Assembly: GCA_023168345.1 (NCBI GenBank)
Contig: AP025689.1
Location: 2,292,001-2,356,000, forward strand
Source of the DNA: Lysinibacillus sp. PLM2
GTDB lineage: Bacteria; Bacillota; Bacilli; Bacillales_A; Planococcaceae
Length of the DNA: 64,000 nucleotides
Direction of reading: 5' to 3'
Shown here: piece by piece, positions 7,991-15,769 of the stretch
Layout: each line of letters opens with the position of its first letter
Numbering within the stretch: position 1 is the first letter of the stretch
The notes under the pieces: generated by a model
The model's input: the letters and a program-made list of their open reading frames with translations, nothing else
Databases searched by the model: none
Told to the model about the DNA's origin: nothing
Translations under genes and position numbers: made by a program

Positions 7991-8350
7991 TTATTTTTCG
8001 AATTCATTACCTATGACTTCTAAACCAGTAGCAATTCGCCCATCTAAAGGTCTACAATAAAAACTATGATTTAAATAAAATCCAGCTTTCATCCATACAA
8101 CCATGACTACATCGCCATTCCATAACTTTACTAAGTCTTTTTCGTATATTTCTTTCCCGTTTTTGTCTTTTAAACCAGTGTATTGTCCTTCTGTTCCTTT
8201 TTGGATTTGAATTGATAACGGTCTGCTATTTTCATGTTGAGTTTGAATAGCTAGTCCTGTATAACCTTCGCCTACTGTATCAATTACATGTAAGTGACCA
8301 TAAACCCAATTTCCATTTAACGATTTCCCTCTAAACTTAATCTCCCTCAT
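7991..8350 (-). CDS. YopX family protein (second copy)
   Basis: 119 aa. It starts MREIKFRGKSLNGNWVYGHLHV, has the family core QYTGLKDKNGKEIYEKDLVKL and ends GLEVIGNEFEK. Its ATG overlaps the stop of the ERCC4 nuclease gene by one base (TAATG), with CGAGGTG as ribosome site. Unknown function; it is more typical of the family than the copy at 6708-7163, and the two are diverged, so a recent tandem duplication is unlikely. Confidence 0.85.
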   Translation of the reverse strand: MREIKFRGKSLNGNWVYGHLHVIDTVGEGYTGLAIQTQHENSRPLSIQIQKGTEGQYTGLKDKNGKEIYEKDLVKLWNGDVVMVVWMKAGFYLNHSFYCRPLDGRIATGLEVIGNEFEK

Positions 8351-8889
8351 TAAAAAGCACCTCGTTTCAGATAATTTTTCATTTGGTAGTAGAATCTGTG
8401 ATAAATGTTGTGACCAATCATTTCTTTGCTCATTGGACATATTTCAAAATTATATTTAGCTTTCAAACTTTCTAAACGACCTTTTAATGCTTTCGGGTCA
8501 TATCTACTCCGATACAACCCTTTCGCAACTTTTTCGTCAAAGTCTGGTTCCTCCACAAATATGACAAACCTGCTACCTTGAGCTCTTATAAGCTCGTTGA
8601 TAAAAGCATGTTGAGTATCTTTCTGCAAATTTCCCGTAATTTCGTCTACTCCGTTTTTTCGTTCAACAAAACTTTTCAAATAAATATCACGTTGTATTCC
8701 GAATTCCTCATTTGCTGGAATCATGCAGCTATAATCTCCATGGTCCAACTTTTGAAATTTAATAGGAATTTCTTTTTGACGTAAATAGTCCAAGATGTGT
8801 TGATTTACCTTCTCTCTTGAATCTATTACGATAGTTAAAGTTTTCAAAATTGCATCAATTTCTTTTTCCGAATATCTGTAGTAAATCAA
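8350..8889 (-). CDS. ERCC4-domain nuclease
   Basis: 179 aa. ERCC4 (XPF/Mus81-type) nuclease core: VIDSREK near residue 22, LDHGDYS near 48 and the signature VERKNGVDEI near 75, giving the GD...ERK...D metal-binding set. Stand-alone ERCC4 proteins occur in phage replication/recombination modules and cut branched DNA. The start is TTG 8887-8889 directly after the upstream stop, with AGAGGTGA as ribosome site. It is co-transcribed with the 141-aa gene upstream and YopX downstream. Confidence 0.85.
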   Translation of the reverse strand: MIYYRYSEKEIDAILKTLTIVIDSREKVNQHILDYLRQKEIPIKFQKLDHGDYSCMIPANEEFGIQRDIYLKSFVERKNGVDEITGNLQKDTQHAFINELIRAQGSRFVIFVEEPDFDEKVAKGLYRSRYDPKALKGRLESLKAKYNFEICPMSKEMIGHNIYHRFYYQMKNYLKRGAF

Positions 8890-9315
8890 TTATTTATCAC
8901 CTCTTGCATAAGCCATCGCACGATCATAAAACTCTTTAGCCATCGTTTTCGATTCTTCATTTTCGTACTGGCGATAATCTTCGTAAATGTCAACCCATCC
9001 CATTTCAGCAAGTACGATTGTCCAATCATGAAGTAAAAATAACGATTCCTTATCATCACAAAGCCATTTGTTCAATTTGTCGTTACGTTCCCAACCCATG
9101 AACAAATGCAATGCTTTACGAATTGTAATTTCTACTGGTGTAGCATTCTTCCACGATCTAAACCACTCTTCAATTTGTGGAAATATCTCTTGTGCTGCTT
9201 TCATTGTTTCAGCTGGTACCTTTTCATGATGTTTTAATTCAATTTCATCTGAATCTAGTAAATTCATTTCAGCTCCACTTTTCCAAATGTCTGATAGAAC
9301 TTTTAAGACTTGCAC
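8890..9315 (-). CDS. Hypothetical phage protein of the replication region
   Basis: 141 aa, not recognised. The sequence is acidic and tryptophan rich (EEWFRSWKNATPVEIT, HLFMGWERNDKLNKWL, LAEMGWVDIYEDY). The start is GTG with GAGGTGATA upstream. It is the first gene after the putative origin region and lies directly before the ERCC4 nuclease, so a helper role in replication or recombination is possible but not shown. Confidence 0.6.
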   Translation of the reverse strand: MQVLKVLSDIWKSGAEMNLLDSDEIELKHHEKVPAETMKAAQEIFPQIEEWFRSWKNATPVEITIRKALHLFMGWERNDKLNKWLCDDKESLFLLHDWTIVLAEMGWVDIYEDYRQYENEESKTMAKEFYDRAMAYARGDK

Positions 9316-9363
9316 TCTATCACCTCAGTTACTTAAATTCTTAAAAAGTCGCCTTTAGTCACT

Positions 9364-9387
9364 AAAAGTTATTAAAAGTTACTAAAG
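9364..9387. repeat. 24-bp perfect direct repeat, copy 1
   Basis: AAAAGTTATTAAAAGTTACT followed by AAAG; the identical 24 bases recur at 9581-9604, 217 bp away. Each copy contains one AGTTATT and one AGTTACT heptamer ten bases apart. Confidence 0.85.
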
Positions 9388-9580
9388 AAAAATGCCTTTC
9401 AAGCATACAGCCACAAGGGATTGAGCGAAAAAAGTTATTTTTGTTATCGGTGTTTAGGTATTACTGCTCCTAATATATATATTTATTTTTTTATTTTTTT
9501 AATTAATAGAAAACCCAATAACTAAAATAACTAAATAACTATAAAAGCTAACTCAAACCCTTGATACTACTGAATTTCTG

Positions 9581-9604
9581 AAAAGTTATTAAAAGTTACT
9601 AAAG
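9581..9604. repeat. 24-bp perfect direct repeat, copy 2
   Basis: Second copy of the repeat at 9364-9387, ending 12 bp before the stop of the primase gene. The pair flanks the AT-rich core and the three inverted heptamers. Confidence 0.85.
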
Positions 9605-9615
9605 CCCCAAAATAG

Positions 9616-11955
9616 TTACTGAACAACCTTAAAAAAGCCATTTTCCTCATTTTCAGTAACCACTTTAGTAACTGGCGCACGCTCTTTAATGGTAATTCCT
9701 GTTAAATACGTTTTATTTGCTGCACCTTTCATTTTTCCGAATCCTTTCGTTTCTAACATTCGATAAAATGATCTATTCCCTAAAGTGCGTTCACCCGATT
9801 TGAAACACCAGCTGTTGTACACGTTATATAATTCTTTTGCTTCAATTCTTATAGCTTCATTTTTCGGTTCATCTATATAGCACATTTCATTTAAAAATGG
9901 CGCTATAATGTCCATATCCTCTTTGTATTGGCCTGTTGCATCCACCACAACTTTTGGCTCTTTCAAGCCGTCTTGCTGCCACTTCAAGCAGCCTTCAATC
10001 GCCCAATTTAGAATGCCAGGCATTTCTAGTGATAACTTTTCTTCAAGCCTTTTATCACGCTCATGAGGTTTTAAACTTAATGTAAATGGGATGATTTTTA
10101 CACGTCTCCAAATACCATCATCCACACCACCAATGACTGGCTTATGGTTAGTTGTAAAGAATACTTTAAATTCTGGGATGAACTCGAAATATTCTTGTCG
10201 TAAAAATCGTGCTAATATTGGCTCTCCGCCAGTGATAGTTTTAACCAATGATTCTTGAAGCTTTTCCCCTTCTTCCGACTCTACTGCCGAAACAAATCTC
10301 GCACTGGACAATCTAGCAATATCGTTGTTTGCTCCAGTCTCTTTCTTTTTGATGAAAGTATCTGATTTTGTTTGAGCTCCATAATCGCCCATTAGTTTTT
10401 TGACTGTATTTACAAATGTCGATTTACCATTGGAGCCACCACCGACTAAGAAATACATTGATTGCTCTGATATATCTCCTGTTAGTGAATAGCCGACAAG
10501 TCGTTGCATGTAATCAATTAAATCTTTGTCACCTTTGAAAATTTGGTCTAAGAATTTTTCCCATGTTGGACATTGTGCTTTTTCATCAAATTCAACATTC
10601 GTGATTTTTGTTATTCCTAGTTCACGATCATGTTGCTGTAACATTCCTGTTTTTAAGTCGATAATTCCATTTTCGACATTGAACAGATATTTATGTCTAT
10701 CGAATTCTTCACGTTCTCCGGGAACCAACGGCATTAAGTCTTTAATTGAGTTCATTCGAATATTACGGCGTTCACACATTCGCGCCCATTTTTGTTCCAT
10801 TTCATCTTCTGATTTATAAAGACTGCGTAATACTTTTGCTGTAATTCTCTCAATCTCTTTTTTGTTATCAATTTTCCATCGCTTACCGTCCCAAATGAGC
10901 CAACCCATATCAGATACATATTTGATAACATGTCCATATTCATATGCGATTCTTTCAGCGTTACCGAGTTCAGTAAGCCTAAATTTTTTCTTCAGTTTTT
11001 CTTCCACAACTTCTGCTGCATCCCCATTGTGGAAGTCAAAAGAAAATTCCTCGAATTGTTCTCTGTTCTCTAAAATCGTTGTAGTAGTAGATTTTATTGC
11101 TTCCCCTATTGTGCGCTCGCCATAAGTTTCGTTAGTGTCACGGAAATGGATTACGTCCCATTTGTCACGCATCAAACCTGTTTCCCGAAACATTGAATCC
11201 ATTCGTGTTGCTGATTTCCCTGTCCAAAATGCTAAGTGATTACATAATGCTAAGTCGCTTGCTGAATGATCATCATTGATTAGATTTCCGTTATATAAAG
11301 AACGAATTTCATCACCATTCTTTGAACGAAACATCTTTTCCCAAAGTGATTCATTTGAAATTTTGATCTCATCTTTTTCAAATTCAGCTAAATTAATTCG
11401 ACCTTGTAAGTCGCTATCATCGAAATACTTTTCAAAAACTTCTGCTAGTTCGTCTGTCCGTTCAAATATTTCATTAGAATTTTCTCGATCCCCTGTAAAG
11501 CTGAAATAACGACCATATGAGTAAATCTCTAAACCATGCTTGGTATTTTTACGTCCAGTACCTAAAACAGATTGTGGAAGATTCCCTTTGATGATGATGT
11601 GTATTCCTTTACCTGATGGAGAAAATTCTGTGTAGCTGTCCAAGGTGTCGATGATTTCAGTTGCGAATGTGTTCGGCTTGCCATCCACAACACACTTATC
11701 AATATCAATTCCGATATAATTGTCTTGTCGGCTAAATACAAAACCAATTCCGTCATAACCGCCTTCCATATAGAACTTCACAGCTGTTGCAAACGTGGAC
11801 CATGTACGGCGATTATTGGCCTGTGCCATTTCACCATTAACTTGATAAGGTATTTTAGTATCTTTACCGTTTCTTTTTTCTTTCCGCCAGAGAATCCATT
11901 GAGGAAGGGCTTTTAACTCTGACGGTATGCTATTAAAGTCGATGTGTTCTTTCAT
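9616..11955 (-). CDS. Phage/plasmid primase-helicase, P4 type
   Basis: 779 aa replication initiator. The N-terminal primase-polymerase-like domain has IPYQVNGEMAQANNRRTW, then GIGFVFSRQDNYIGIDIDKC (the DxD metal pair) and GKGIHIIIKG. Then come a D5_N-type region (RKEIERITAKVLRSL, HKYLFNVENGIIDLKTG) and an SF3 helicase with Walker A GGGSNGKST near residue 515, acidic VESEEGEKLQE, and the sensor FFTTNHKPVIGG. A C-terminal winged-helix part follows (LGNRSFYRMLETKGFGKMKG). The start is ATG 11953-11955 after CAGGAGGGCAAA. It acts at the presumed origin just downstream. Confidence 0.92.
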   Translation of the reverse strand: MKEHIDFNSIPSELKALPQWILWRKEKRNGKDTKIPYQVNGEMAQANNRRTWSTFATAVKFYMEGGYDGIGFVFSRQDNYIGIDIDKCVVDGKPNTFATEIIDTLDSYTEFSPSGKGIHIIIKGNLPQSVLGTGRKNTKHGLEIYSYGRYFSFTGDRENSNEIFERTDELAEVFEKYFDDSDLQGRINLAEFEKDEIKISNESLWEKMFRSKNGDEIRSLYNGNLINDDHSASDLALCNHLAFWTGKSATRMDSMFRETGLMRDKWDVIHFRDTNETYGERTIGEAIKSTTTTILENREQFEEFSFDFHNGDAAEVVEEKLKKKFRLTELGNAERIAYEYGHVIKYVSDMGWLIWDGKRWKIDNKKEIERITAKVLRSLYKSEDEMEQKWARMCERRNIRMNSIKDLMPLVPGEREEFDRHKYLFNVENGIIDLKTGMLQQHDRELGITKITNVEFDEKAQCPTWEKFLDQIFKGDKDLIDYMQRLVGYSLTGDISEQSMYFLVGGGSNGKSTFVNTVKKLMGDYGAQTKSDTFIKKKETGANNDIARLSSARFVSAVESEEGEKLQESLVKTITGGEPILARFLRQEYFEFIPEFKVFFTTNHKPVIGGVDDGIWRRVKIIPFTLSLKPHERDKRLEEKLSLEMPGILNWAIEGCLKWQQDGLKEPKVVVDATGQYKEDMDIIAPFLNEMCYIDEPKNEAIRIEAKELYNVYNSWCFKSGERTLGNRSFYRMLETKGFGKMKGAANKTYLTGITIKERAPVTKVVTENEENGFFKVVQ

Positions 11956-11972
11956 TTTGCCCTCCTGGTGGT

Positions 11973-12152
11973 TCATTTAATTCCTTCTACTAGCATTTCT
12001 CGATATGCTTCATCAAGTAATCTAGCAATTTCTTTTTCTCGCGCTTCAGTATGTTTATCAACAAATGCCTGTTTTTCTTCATCTGTTGTTCCGTTAAATT
12101 CAATACCTAAAACTTCACAAGTCGTTGTAACCATGTACTCTAAAAAGGTCAT
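11973..12152 (-). CDS. Small phage protein (59 aa)
   Basis: Reads MTFLEYMVTTTCEVLGIEFN..., rich in Glu/Lys helices, ending LDEAYREMLVEGIK. The start is ATG 12150-12152, with GGAGGTG about 11 nt upstream; it stops 17 bp before the primase start. It is preceded by a terminator (12181-12216), so it may open a new transcript with the primase. Function unknown. Confidence 0.65.
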   Translation of the reverse strand: MTFLEYMVTTTCEVLGIEFNGTTDEEKQAFVDKHTEAREKEIARLLDEAYREMLVEGIK

Positions 12153-12180
12153 TTTTTTCTACACACCTCCGAAAATTTGT

Positions 12181-12216
12181 ATAAGAAAAGAGAAGCCCAT
12201 CAAAAAGGACTTCTCT
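12181..12216 (-). terminator. Intrinsic terminator after the DUF669 gene
   Basis: Minus-strand stem AGAGAAGTCC / GGGCTTCTCT (10 bp, one G-U) with loop TTTTTGAT, followed by TTTCTTAT. It lies 14 bp beyond the stop of the DUF669 gene and separates the recombination block from the primase block. The T-run is modest, so read-through is probable. Confidence 0.65.
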
Positions 12217-12229
12217 ATTTAGTTTTAAT

Positions 12230-12709
12230 TTAGAATGGAAGATCATCACTTCCAACCGTAATTGGTTGACCTGCTGAAACAGGAGGATTCACATCGGAAA
12301 CATCATAGTATTTCGCTTTAGCAGCCGTACGTTTTTCCTTTTTGCCATCAACCATTTTTTCATATTCTTCGTGTTTTACAGTAATTTTTAAGTTTTTATT
12401 AATGAGTTGTTTAGCCATATCATCTGGCGAATTAAATACGTGGTTATTAGCAAATCCACACGCTTTCAGTAATGAGTTGACTATTTTTACTGAAACTTCA
12501 TGTTCAAAAGTAAATGTGTTAAAAAGTACTTTTGCCCCTTGGTGATTTTGCGGTACGTCACTACGAATCTCAAAATCTACTGTTAGTTTTGGTTTTTTTT
12601 CATTTGTTAATCCTGCTACTGCATTAACAATTACCGCTTCATATTTTCCTTCTGCTACTAATTCGAATGCTACACTTGCGTTTGATTCATCAAATTTAAA
12701 GAATGACAT
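12230..12709 (-). CDS. DUF669 protein, SSB-like acidic tail
   Basis: 159 aa. DUF669 proteins sit in phage recombination/replication blocks and are thought to work like single-strand-binding proteins. Beta-rich core: FELVAEGKYEAVIVNAVAGL, PKLTVDFEIRSDVPQ, KVLFNTFTFEHE. The C-terminus is GSDDLPF, the acidic DDLPF tip that SSB uses to recruit partners. It is coupled to the P-loop ATPase upstream by a one-base overlap (TAATG). No OB-fold motif can be proven by eye. Confidence 0.8.
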   Translation of the reverse strand: MSFFKFDESNASVAFELVAEGKYEAVIVNAVAGLTNEKKPKLTVDFEIRSDVPQNHQGAKVLFNTFTFEHEVSVKIVNSLLKACGFANNHVFNSPDDMAKQLINKNLKITVKHEEYEKMVDGKKEKRTAAKAKYYDVSDVNPPVSAGQPITVGSDDLPF

Positions 12710-13404
12710 TATTCATTTCCTCCATTTTCATTAAAGATTTCATTTTGTTTGCAACCTTTACGGTCATCTAATTGATTTTTTGCGTAAATACTATTTGTTG
12801 CTTGTAAAACATAACCACGTTCACCCTCTTGATTAATCATCAAGCGCCCTACAACATCACACAAACCTAGAACGTTATTTAATATTTTCATGTTGATTTG
12901 TGGGTAACTGCGGTTATATTGCTGACCATCGGCTGATGTATAAAGGTCTGTTGTTTCCCATGCCGTGAATACAATTCGTTCAGCAAGGTTTTTCATCCAT
13001 CTGAAACTGTTTACCACACGAAATTGCATTTTTTGATAATCACCTTGAGATGGTACACCTTGATTACGACCGATGAAACCTAGATGTGATAATAAACATC
13101 GTTCCAACTCCGACATGTTATCGATTGCGATATTGTCGTATTTTCCTTTGATAGATTGTAGATGTGTTAATAACTGTTCCCAGTATTCCCAAGTGTTTTG
13201 GTTATCTACATAGATGATGTCGATGTCCGGATTTCCTTTTAGCACTTGAGATGTTCTATCTACATCAAGGACTAATGTTTTACCTGGCAAGTATTTAAGT
13301 GTCGATGTTTTCCCCATACCTGGAGGGCAATAGATTAGATATGTTTTACCCTCTTTTACAATTTCAGTCGCGTTATGAGGAGTAAAGTCGAATGTTCCTG
13401 TCAA
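12709..13404 (-). CDS. Phage P-loop ATPase (RecA-like AAA_24 type)
   Basis: 231 aa. Walker A CPPGMGKTS near residue 30, Walker B-like KYDNIAIDNMSELE near 95, and TLVLDVDRTS between. It matches the phage nucleotide-binding proteins (Sak4/AAA_24-like) that pair with DUF669 or SSB proteins and act in single-strand annealing or strand exchange. TTG 13402-13404 was chosen as start because AAGGAG lies 10 nt upstream, whereas the GTG at 13413 would touch it. It ends in a one-base overlap with the DUF669 gene. Confidence 0.83.
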   Translation of the reverse strand: MTGTFDFTPHNATEIVKEGKTYLIYCPPGMGKTSTLKYLPGKTLVLDVDRTSQVLKGNPDIDIIYVDNQNTWEYWEQLLTHLQSIKGKYDNIAIDNMSELERCLLSHLGFIGRNQGVPSQGDYQKMQFRVVNSFRWMKNLAERIVFTAWETTDLYTSADGQQYNRSYPQINMKILNNVLGLCDVVGRLMINQEGERGYVLQATNSIYAKNQLDDRKGCKQNEIFNENGGNE

Positions 13405-13425
13405 TACTTCCACACTCCTTATCTA

Positions 13426-13788
13426 TTAAAATGGCAAATCCTGTTCTAACTCTTCTACAGTTTTTTGTTCAGTTTCATTTTCACTAGCTGTTACTGAAAC
13501 ACTTCCATCTTGTTCAACTGCATATTCCACACCTTCACGCACTTCATCAATACTCATTTGACCGTCTGGAGCATCATCCTTTTCAGGACGGTTATCCATT
13601 TCTTCTTTTGCAGTTGAATAAGTACGTTCAAGATCCACTAGGTAATAGAAGCCTTTCGAATTATGCTTTTCATGAATCTTTTGCATTGTTAATGCTTCGT
13701 CTTGCTTTGCATCTGTTACAATTTCCTCTGCTTCTTTATGAGAATCTGCATACCAACGCTCTTTTTGATTTAGTAATTTTTTTGCCAT
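13426..13788 (-). CDS. Hypothetical phage protein with SSB-like DLPF tail
   Basis: 120 aa, function unknown. A basic N-terminus (MAKKLLNQKERWYADSHKEAEEIV) and an acidic, disordered-looking C-terminus (DGQMSIDEVREGVEY..., EELEQDLPF). The final DLPF is the same tip as in the DUF669 protein two genes down, which suggests that both dock on the same partner. It starts after GGAGGTCCATATTT and lies 12 bp ahead of the ATPase reading frame. Confidence 0.7.
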   Translation of the reverse strand: MAKKLLNQKERWYADSHKEAEEIVTDAKQDEALTMQKIHEKHNSKGFYYLVDLERTYSTAKEEMDNRPEKDDAPDGQMSIDEVREGVEYAVEQDGSVSVTASENETEQKTVEELEQDLPF

Positions 13789-13807
13789 AAATATGGACCT
13801 CCAATTT

Positions 13808-14023
13808 TTAAGTGTTTAATATCGATAACGCGTTGTGTAAAGTATCTATTGCATTTTTAACTTCTGATTGAATGTAATTCACATCTTCTTCTAGAGTTTC
13901 AATATTCACTTCAAAATGAATGTTTGAAAGTGTATAGATAGCATCATTTACATCATCACCTATTGAAGTTTTATAATTTTCAATTTCATATAGTGCATCA
14001 GATAACCCATTTACTTGTGGCAT
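13808..14023 (-). CDS. Small acidic helical phage protein
   Basis: 71 aa, unknown. Predicted largely helical with regular hydrophobic spacing (ALYEIENYKTSIGDDVNDAIYTLSNI, then VNYIQSEVKNAIDTLHNALSIL), so a short coiled-coil dimer is likely. Start ATG after GGAGGTTAAT. It lies between Gam and the DLPF-tailed protein in the recombination block. Confidence 0.6.
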   Translation of the reverse strand: MPQVNGLSDALYEIENYKTSIGDDVNDAIYTLSNIHFEVNIETLEEDVNYIQSEVKNAIDTLHNALSILNT

Positions 14024-14032
14024 ATTAACCTC

Positions 14033-14581
14033 CTATATTTCTACTTTGAAAGTAGTAGTTTGTGGTTTAACTGTTACACCAGGTACTTCTTGGCCATTTT
14101 CATCAACAACCTTTTGGACTCCATCAACTTCAACAACTTGAAGTGTTTTCTTTAATTCAGCCCATTTAAGCTTTGGCACTTTTTCAACAAACGGCAGCTG
14201 ATTGTCTTCCACAAATTTTATAAGTTGTTCTTCATCTGCTTTATCCGGTTGCGCTTTGCTTGTAGTTGATTTTGATTTGCCGTATGGAGTAGACAACGTT
14301 TTTTTCTTAGGATCTTCGGCTAACACTTTCGCATGGTATTCAGCAATAAGATTGTGGAAAAACTGAATGCTTTCTTTGATACTTTTACTTTCACGTTGTT
14401 CCCATGAATCGATTCGTTGACGTTCTGCATTAGCAACTGTTTGAATTTCTTTTAATTGAGCATCGTATGCATGTACTTTTCGTAACGCCCAGTTTAAACT
14501 ATCTAAATCGGTGATTTGATAATGTTGGTGTTCTTGAATTTCTTCAACTTCTTGAATTTCTTCTGCTAGTAATGGATTCAT
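14033..14581 (-). CDS. gam: Host-nuclease inhibitor Gam (Mu Gam family)
   Basis: 182 aa. Mu-Gam-type double-strand end-binding protein, related to Ku, that shields phage DNA ends from host exonucleases. Marks: SLNWALRKVHAYDAQLKEIQTVANAERQRIDSWEQRE followed by IKESIQFFHNLIAEYHAKV and the KKTLSTPYGKSKSTTSKAQPD segment with WAELKKTL. Two long helices and a small beta unit are as expected. It heads a DNA-recombination block together with the P-loop ATPase and DUF669 protein. Start ATG with GGGGG upstream. Confidence 0.85.
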   Translation of the reverse strand: MNPLLAEEIQEVEEIQEHQHYQITDLDSLNWALRKVHAYDAQLKEIQTVANAERQRIDSWEQRESKSIKESIQFFHNLIAEYHAKVLAEDPKKKTLSTPYGKSKSTTSKAQPDKADEEQLIKFVEDNQLPFVEKVPKLKWAELKKTLQVVEVDGVQKVVDENGQEVPGVTVKPQTTTFKVEI

Positions 14582-14593
14582 TTTATTTCCCCC

Positions 14594-14899
14594 TTAATCG
14601 AACCAAATTTCGACTTTGAATGTTTTGTCAGAATTAATAGTGCTACTACCACCAAAGAACGAATAACCATTATCGATAATCATTGCCAATTCAATTTCTG
14701 AAACTACAACATCATCTTTAAGCTTTCCAGTGTAAGTGTTTGTGCCATAACCATTTCTACAGCTAAAAGTTTCACAAACTGACATATTAGTAATTTCACT
14801 TATAGATTCAACATTGAAACGACTTAGTAACTCCTTTTTGATTTCTGGATAATTGTTTTTACCTGCTTCTGTATCAAAAACACTTTGCAATCTAACCAT
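14594..14899 (-). CDS. Hypothetical phage protein
   Basis: 101 aa, unrecognised. Mixed alpha/beta; Cys in CETFSCRNGYG and a C-terminal EIWFD. The ATG directly abuts the stop of the 60-aa gene upstream (TAAATG), so the two are translationally coupled. Present in the early block between AbrB and Gam. Confidence 0.6.
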   Translation of the reverse strand: MVRLQSVFDTEAGKNNYPEIKKELLSRFNVESISEITNMSVCETFSCRNGYGTNTYTGKLKDDVVVSEIELAMIIDNGYSFFGGSSTINSDKTFKVEIWFD

Positions 14900-15082
14900 T
14901 TATTTTTCATCCCCTGTTCTATTTTTTATATCTTGTGCTATACTGATAGTGACTTTTGTATTTACATGCTCTTTACTAGTTGGCGCTGGTAAAGAGTTTT
15001 TTTCTTTTGGATGAACATCTTCTAAATCTTGATAGTAATCGCTCATGCGATCGTAATCATTTAGCGGTGAATGTTTACTCAT
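14900..15082 (-). CDS. Small phage protein
   Basis: 60 aa, unknown. ATG 15080-15082 was chosen as start since it overlaps the end of the preceding gene by 8 bases (ATGAGTAA), the usual coupling in this operon; an earlier in-frame Met lies deep inside that gene. The sequence is polar (LNDYDRMSDYYQDLEDVHPKEKN). Confidence 0.5.
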   Translation of the reverse strand: MSKHSPLNDYDRMSDYYQDLEDVHPKEKNSLPAPTSKEHVNTKVTISIAQDIKNRTGDEK

Positions 15083-15485
15083 CTTCGTCACCGGATATAA
15101 CTTTATCGATTTCTTCAAGCGCTTCAATCAAACCATCTATGAAATGTGATTTCCGCTCGTATTCTTGTTGAAGATTCATATTATTGAAAACCTCTAAACC
15201 TTTATTCTCGATATATTGAATAGCTCTATCGGTTTGATTTTCTTCTTCACCATCAATACGTTTTTGAATACGCTCGATTATTGGCTCGTAACGATTCGCC
15301 CAAACTAATGATTTTGAAATATTGATTTTTAAAGGTTGTTCCTTGTACATATTTGTGACTTCATCATAAAAAACTATTAGATTGTCATTTTCGTCACGTA
15401 CCATGACATGTTCGTATAAATTGCCGTAATAATTAATTGAAACAACTTCATATTGCTTGCCTTCCACAACTAACACTGGTTTCAT
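15075..15485 (-). CDS. Hypothetical phage protein
   Basis: 136 aa, unrecognised. N-terminal beta unit (VLVVEGKQYEVVSINYYG, VMVRDENDNLIVFYDE) and helical C-terminal half (QEYERKSHFIDGLIEALEEIDKVISG). ATG 15483-15485 overlaps the stop of the abrB-like gene (TGATG), with GGAGG 7 nt upstream. The EGKQYEVVSI pattern resembles the 68-aa protein at 6390-6596. Confidence 0.55.
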   Translation of the reverse strand: MKPVLVVEGKQYEVVSINYYGNLYEHVMVRDENDNLIVFYDEVTNMYKEQPLKINISKSLVWANRYEPIIERIQKRIDGEEENQTDRAIQYIENKGLEVFNNMNLQQEYERKSHFIDGLIEALEEIDKVISGDEDE

Positions 15486-15769
15486 CACTTTTCCTCCTTC
15501 AGAGCATTTTGTAATTTCTTTAACAAGTAATTCGCACCATCTGAACTAAGAACTAGCTTTCCATCTAGTAAACTAATATTTTGTTCTGATACTTCACCTG
15601 TAACTACACAAGTCATGTTGGGTTTATATTTCTGTAAAATGATTTTGTCTTCCTCAACAAAAATTTCTACTGGATCCTTTTCTACAATATCTAATGTTCG
15701 ACGAAGTTCTATCGGTAATACTACTCTTCCTAACTCGTCCACTTTACGGACAATTCCTGTTGATTTCAT
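15485..15769 (-). CDS. AbrB-family transition-state regulator encoded by the prophage
   Basis: 94 aa, the same length and layout as Bacillus AbrB. The N-terminal swapped-hairpin DNA-binding domain (KSTGIVRKVDELGRVVLPIELRR) and the TCVVTGEVS C-terminal domain follow the chromosomal AbrB of Bacillus almost residue by residue. AbrB is a DNA-binding repressor of stationary-phase and competence genes (comK among them), so this may be a phage decoy or a lysogenic conversion factor. The start ATG overlaps the stop of the zinc-finger gene upstream by four bases (ATGA). Confidence 0.9.
   Translation of the reverse strand: MKSTGIVRKVDELGRVVLPIELRRTLDIVEKDPVEIFVEEDKIILQKYKPNMTCVVTGEVSEQNISLLDGKLVLSSDGANYLLKKLQNALKEEK

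Larger units (their letters stand above)
9316..9620. other. Putative phage replication origin (AT-rich, iteron-like heptamers)
   Basis: 300 bp without a gene, directly downstream of the primase-helicase gene. The heptamer AGTTAYT appears at 9327, 9367, 9377, 9433, 9584, 9594 and 9614. Three inverted copies (AATAACT) are spaced 8-9 bp apart at 9517-9540. Between them lies a nearly pure A/T stretch (9471-9510), a possible DNA-unwinding element. Position beside the initiator-type primase and repeat density suggest an origin; this is inference. Confidence 0.5.
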
